Shown here: piece after piece, positions 5,707 through 8,109 of the stretch
Layout of the letters: every line of letters starts with the position of its first letter
How positions within the stretch are numbered: the first letter of the stretch is position 1
Assembly (NCBI GenBank): GCA_015486445.1
Contig: WFRT01000179.1
Location: 1 to 8,109, forward strand
DNA from: Pseudomonadota bacterium
GTDB lineage: Bacteria; Desulfobacterota; Anaeroferrophillalia; Anaeroferrophillales; Tharpellaceae
Reading direction: 5' to 3'
Length of the DNA: 8,109 bases
Notes under the pieces: model-generated
Database searches by the model: none
What the model saw: the letters and a program-made list of their open reading frames with translations, nothing else
Told to the model about the DNA's origin: nothing
Program-made: the position numbers and the translations under genes

Positions 5707-6964
5707 AAAGGTCAATTTTCAGATTCTCCTGTACAACTCGCAAGGCGCTTTCCAGGTCGGCAAAGGCGTAATAACTCCGGCGCCGGGCCTCATGTTCGGC
5801 CCTGCGTTTTTCCCAGGCGGCATAGGCCTCTTGACGTTCAGCCTCGGCTGCGGGGTTATGGTTCTGCCGCTGTTCGATAAACTTTTGACAACGATCCCAG
5901 AGTTTGCCGGCGGCATCCTTTTTCTCCCATTTGGCCTTGAATTTCTTTTTCGCGGACAACAGTCTTCTATTCTTTTTGTCTTTTTCATTCTTTTTGTCGA
6001 TTTTCGGAAACTGTTTCTGCAGCAGGGTGCTTAAAGCCTGCTCCCGTTCGACCAGCATCTTTTCACCGTCACTCAGGAGGCCGAAAAATTCCGGCTCGTT
6101 CATCCGGCGCTCCGGCGGCCGGGGCGGCGGCTCGGAAAAGGCTCTCCCCTCCCGACAACAAAATTCCTCGGGCAACCGGATTCTGCGCCCCGGCCGCATT
6201 GTAACCGTGACTCCTTTTTCCGCGATGCCGTAGCCCGAGCTGCGCTTGGCCGAGAGACCATAATCGTAAAGCAGTTCTTTTATGGCGGTCAGCAGGATTG
6301 CGACATCCTCGCGGCCGCATTCAGGATCAAGGGCGGTAATCATCAGCCCCCAACGAGCCCGGCTGCCGGCCGCGGCAACCTCGAAAAAGATGGGATGGTC
6401 AACCACCCCGAAAGTATGGTCGTGGGGACTAAAGACATCGGGGGCGCTGTTTTGAAACTCGACATCGCCGAAAATAACGCTGCCGGCATTGCCGCCGCTC
6501 TCCGCGTCTTCATCCTGATTCACCCGGCCGCATAATTTATCCGCCAGTTCCGGATCGCGGCTTGCGATAATCTGCCGCAGCATCCCCTTGACCCCGGCGG
6601 CGTGCAGAATCGGCAGGCCGTTAATCGGATCACGGCTTACGGGGTTATCGATAGCGTCGAACTCGCTTTCTGAACGGGAGAAAAAAGGGGTTTTTAAATT
6701 CCAGCTCAATTCAAGGCCCAGGCCGGTCGTAAGAAAGGGGGCCCGGCTGCCGGGCGCAATCACCGGGAAATCCCGGCACCACGCCGGGTTGTTGCGGCAG
6801 TCTGTTGCCGCTTTTTCTTTGGCTTCGTTTTTTTCAGCGTCACTGCCGCCGGCGTACACCTTGTACGTGTAAAACCAGCGCCGGGCCCGGGGTGAAGTGT
6901 TATTGAATTCCTGCTTCCAATTATCACTCCAGTCATTCATATCAGCAAAAAGATCGTAACTCAT
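5705..6964 (-). CDS. cmr6: Cmr6-like RAMP with long charged C-terminal extension
   Basis: A 419-residue protein, longer than usual Cmr6 proteins (roughly 230-340). The RAMP core spans about 75-255. NPVSRDPINGLPILHAAGVKGMLR (107-130, with DP at 112-113) matches the Cmr6 'D-P-x-x-G-x-P-x-x-x-x-x-G-x-K-G' helix entry. SVIFGDVEF (162-170) and SPHDHTFGVVDHPIFFEVAAAG (179-200, key SPH and HPIFFE) match the region after 'FLDAYP' in the family. LLYDYGLSAKRSSGYG (231-246) is the glycine loop. After a proline-rich linker (PPPRPPERR, 279-287) comes a Lys/Glu/Arg-rich, probably helical tail (about 290-419) with no recognised domain. Cmr6 normally caps the complex at the crRNA 3' side beside Cmr1. The ATG overlaps the cmr1 stop as ATGA (6961-6964), with AGGAG at 6972-6976. 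Confidence 0.86.
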   Translation of the reverse strand: MSYDLFADMNDWSDNWKQEFNNTSPRARRWFYTYKVYAGGSDAEKNEAKEKAATDCRNNPAWCRDFPVIAPGSRAPFLTTGLGLELSWNLKTPFFSRSESEFDAIDNPVSRDPINGLPILHAAGVKGMLRQIIASRDPELADKLCGRVNQDEDAESGGNAGSVIFGDVEFQNSAPDVFSPHDHTFGVVDHPIFFEVAAAGSRARWGLMITALDPECGREDVAILLTAIKELLYDYGLSAKRSSGYGIAEKGVTVTMRPGRRIRLPEEFCCREGRAFSEPPPRPPERRMNEPEFFGLLSDGEKMLVEREQALSTLLQKQFPKIDKKNEKDKKNRRLLSAKKKFKAKWEKKDAAGKLWDRCQKFIEQRQNHNPAAEAERQEAYAAWEKRRAEHEARRRSYYAFADLESALRVVQENLKIDL

Positions 6965-8109
6965 TGACCCGCTCCTCTCTTGATTACTTCTCTGGTCAAA
7001 TCTTTGTTCCAGCAGCCCCTTTCTTCCAGCAGTTCGGAAAAACGCCGTATGAGAAAATTCATAACCTTTTCCTGATCCCAGCGGAATTGGCCATTCCCGC
7101 GATAGTTACAGACCGCCGGCAGGGTGGCGCCGAGGCGCACATACCAGTTACCGTCTTCCCTGAGAAACTGATGGGAAACCCGAACCAGACCGGTGAACTT
7201 GTTGGCTTCTGTGGCGTTATCACGACCGAAGAGAACCTGGACGAAGGGAATCGACTCCTTCCATGGGCAGCGGGCGACCGCGCCGTGCAAGTTGCGGCCG
7301 GCGGCCCGCCAGTCTGCGCCAATGGGTAACACTTCGGCATCGGCAGAATGGCCGTCCCGATTGCGGTAATCGGTTTCGTAAAATTTTATATAACGGCGCA
7401 GACGGTAGCGTAAGGCAAAACCGGTGGCCAGGTAGTCACCCTCAGGCTCTTTCTGATTGTGCCAGTTAAAACCGAGGTTGTTTTTGGCAAGTCGCCACTC
7501 GGCCATAAAAGTCAGGCTGTTTTCGGGTTGATTTCCCCGGTTTTCCGGTCGGGGAAATAAATCCCGCAGCTTTCGAAACTGGAGAAGGGCCGCCTCCCGG
7601 TCACAGGCATCGAGCAGAGAGAATACCCCCCAACCCTGATGGAGCTTGGCGCCGAGGCCGCCGTAGCGGGCGCTGTCCGCGAGCAGCAGAGCAAAGATTT
7701 GGTCGATCTCAATCCCGCGTCGGGCCAGAAACGGGGCCAACGGCATCAGGGTAAGCCGGGTTTCTTCCTGCCGACGCGCGGGAAAGGCGACTCTGATCTC
7801 ACGCCGGATAAAATCCTGGGCGTCTTTGGCCGACAACTTGTTCATTTCAACCGGATTTCCGGCCGCGACCGCCAGCCATTTGCCGATTTGCGACCTGCCC
7901 TTTTGTCCCGGATATTCACGGTTATCATGATTGCGGTTCAGGTGAAGAGGATCCGCTTCGGGAACTTCGATGCCGACTGCGTCGAGATCAAGTTTGAGCT
8001 TGAAAGAGCGCTGCAGGCCGGTGCAGCCGAAGACCGCGCAGACGGGACAGATATCTCGGCTCTGCTCAAAATTACAGCGCTGTTCAGCAGGGCCGGTATA
8101 GTCGCAGGC
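6961..8109 (-). CDS. cmr1: Cmr1-like RAMP protein, 5' end beyond the window
   Basis: The frame is open from the right edge to TGA at 6961 (382 codons visible). The ATG at 7845 is internal, because conserved RAMP sequence continues upstream of it in the same frame. The visible N-terminal part has cysteines at partial residues 2, 12, 21, 24 and 29. The last three lie in ICPVCAVFGCTGLQRSF, a probable zinc site before the strand typical of Cmr1 (FGxTGxxRxF). The first glycine loop is GGLGAKLHQGWG (150-161). A second RAMP-like half contains TGFALRYRLRRYIKFYE, then FVQVLFGRD and LVRVSHQFLRED, both characteristic of the Cmr1 C-terminus. Cmr1 caps the 3' crRNA end and helps capture target RNA. It overlaps cmr6 by four bases (ATGA). 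Operon promoter and start codon are not visible. Confidence 0.87.
   Translation of the reverse strand, partial: ACDYTGPAEQRCNFEQSRDICPVCAVFGCTGLQRSFKLKLDLDAVGIEVPEADPLHLNRNHDNREYPGQKGRSQIGKWLAVAAGNPVEMNKLSAKDAQDFIRREIRVAFPARRQEETRLTLMPLAPFLARRGIEIDQIFALLLADSARYGGLGAKLHQGWGVFSLLDACDREAALLQFRKLRDLFPRPENRGNQPENSLTFMAEWRLAKNNLGFNWHNQKEPEGDYLATGFALRYRLRRYIKFYETDYRNRDGHSADAEVLPIGADWRAAGRNLHGAVARCPWKESIPFVQVLFGRDNATEANKFTGLVRVSHQFLREDGNWYVRLGATLPAVCNYRGNGQFRWDQEKVMNFLIRRFSELLEERGCWNKDLTREVIKRGAGQ

Noticed and set aside
5713..5715. TTG at 5715 as the cas10 start
   Set aside because: It lies inside the end of cmr6 without a ribosome binding site; the ATG at 5691 has AAGGAG nine bases upstream.
1084..5880. 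Long plus-strand frames opposite the cas genes (for example 1084-1563, 2507-2875 and 5209-5880)
   Set aside because: They are antisense shadows of strongly coding minus-strand genes in GC-rich DNA and show no family motifs.
7843..7845. ATG at 7845 as the start of the Cmr1-like gene
   Set aside because: The same frame stays open to 8109 and encodes conserved RAMP and cysteine motifs upstream, so this ATG is internal.

Overview
The window holds the effector half of a type III CRISPR-Cas locus and the start of its CRISPR array, all reading on the minus strand. The best fit is subtype III-C (the 'MTH326-like' or Csx11 group). Its Cas10 keeps an N-terminal HD nuclease motif, but its second Palm domain lacks the GGDD cyclase motif. 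Moderately high GC, many CCGG-rich codons and strong AGGAG-type ribosome binding sites suggest a bacterium, possibly an anaerobic Desulfobacterota-like proteobacterium. That assignment is weak, because these loci move horizontally and no housekeeping gene is present.

Layout in the direction of transcription, right to left: a Cmr1-like RAMP protein whose 5' end lies beyond the right edge (6961-8109); a Cmr6-like RAMP protein with an unusual charged C-terminal tail (5705-6964); the large subunit Cas10/Csx11 (3091-5691); the backbone RAMP Cmr4 (2123-3088); the small subunit Cmr5 (1740-2126); and a Cas5-group RAMP, probably Cmr3 (826-1731). Genes overlap by ATGA or lie within about 13 bases of each other, and each start has a ribosome binding site just upstream, so this is one tightly coupled operon. 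About 500 non-coding bases follow (325-825). The array is last: four complete and one partial 37-base repeat with four spacers of 35-39 bases (1-324), running off the left edge.

The genes would work together as one RNA-guided complex. Cmr4 and Cmr5 form the helical backbone along the crRNA. Cmr3 with Cas10 caps the 5' handle end, and Cmr1 and Cmr6 cap the 3' end. Target RNA would be cut by Cmr4, and DNA probably by the Cas10 HD domain. With GGDD missing, cyclic oligoadenylate signalling is not expected. No Cas1, Cas2, Cas6 or CARF effector lies in the window, so adaptation and crRNA processing must be encoded elsewhere.

The least explained part is the 500-base leader region. It carries five exact copies of a 13-base motif (AAAGTTTGAAGAT) and one degenerate copy. 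Two exact copies form a long inverted repeat ending in a T-run. One copy lies directly upstream of a well-formed extended -10 promoter that points into the array.
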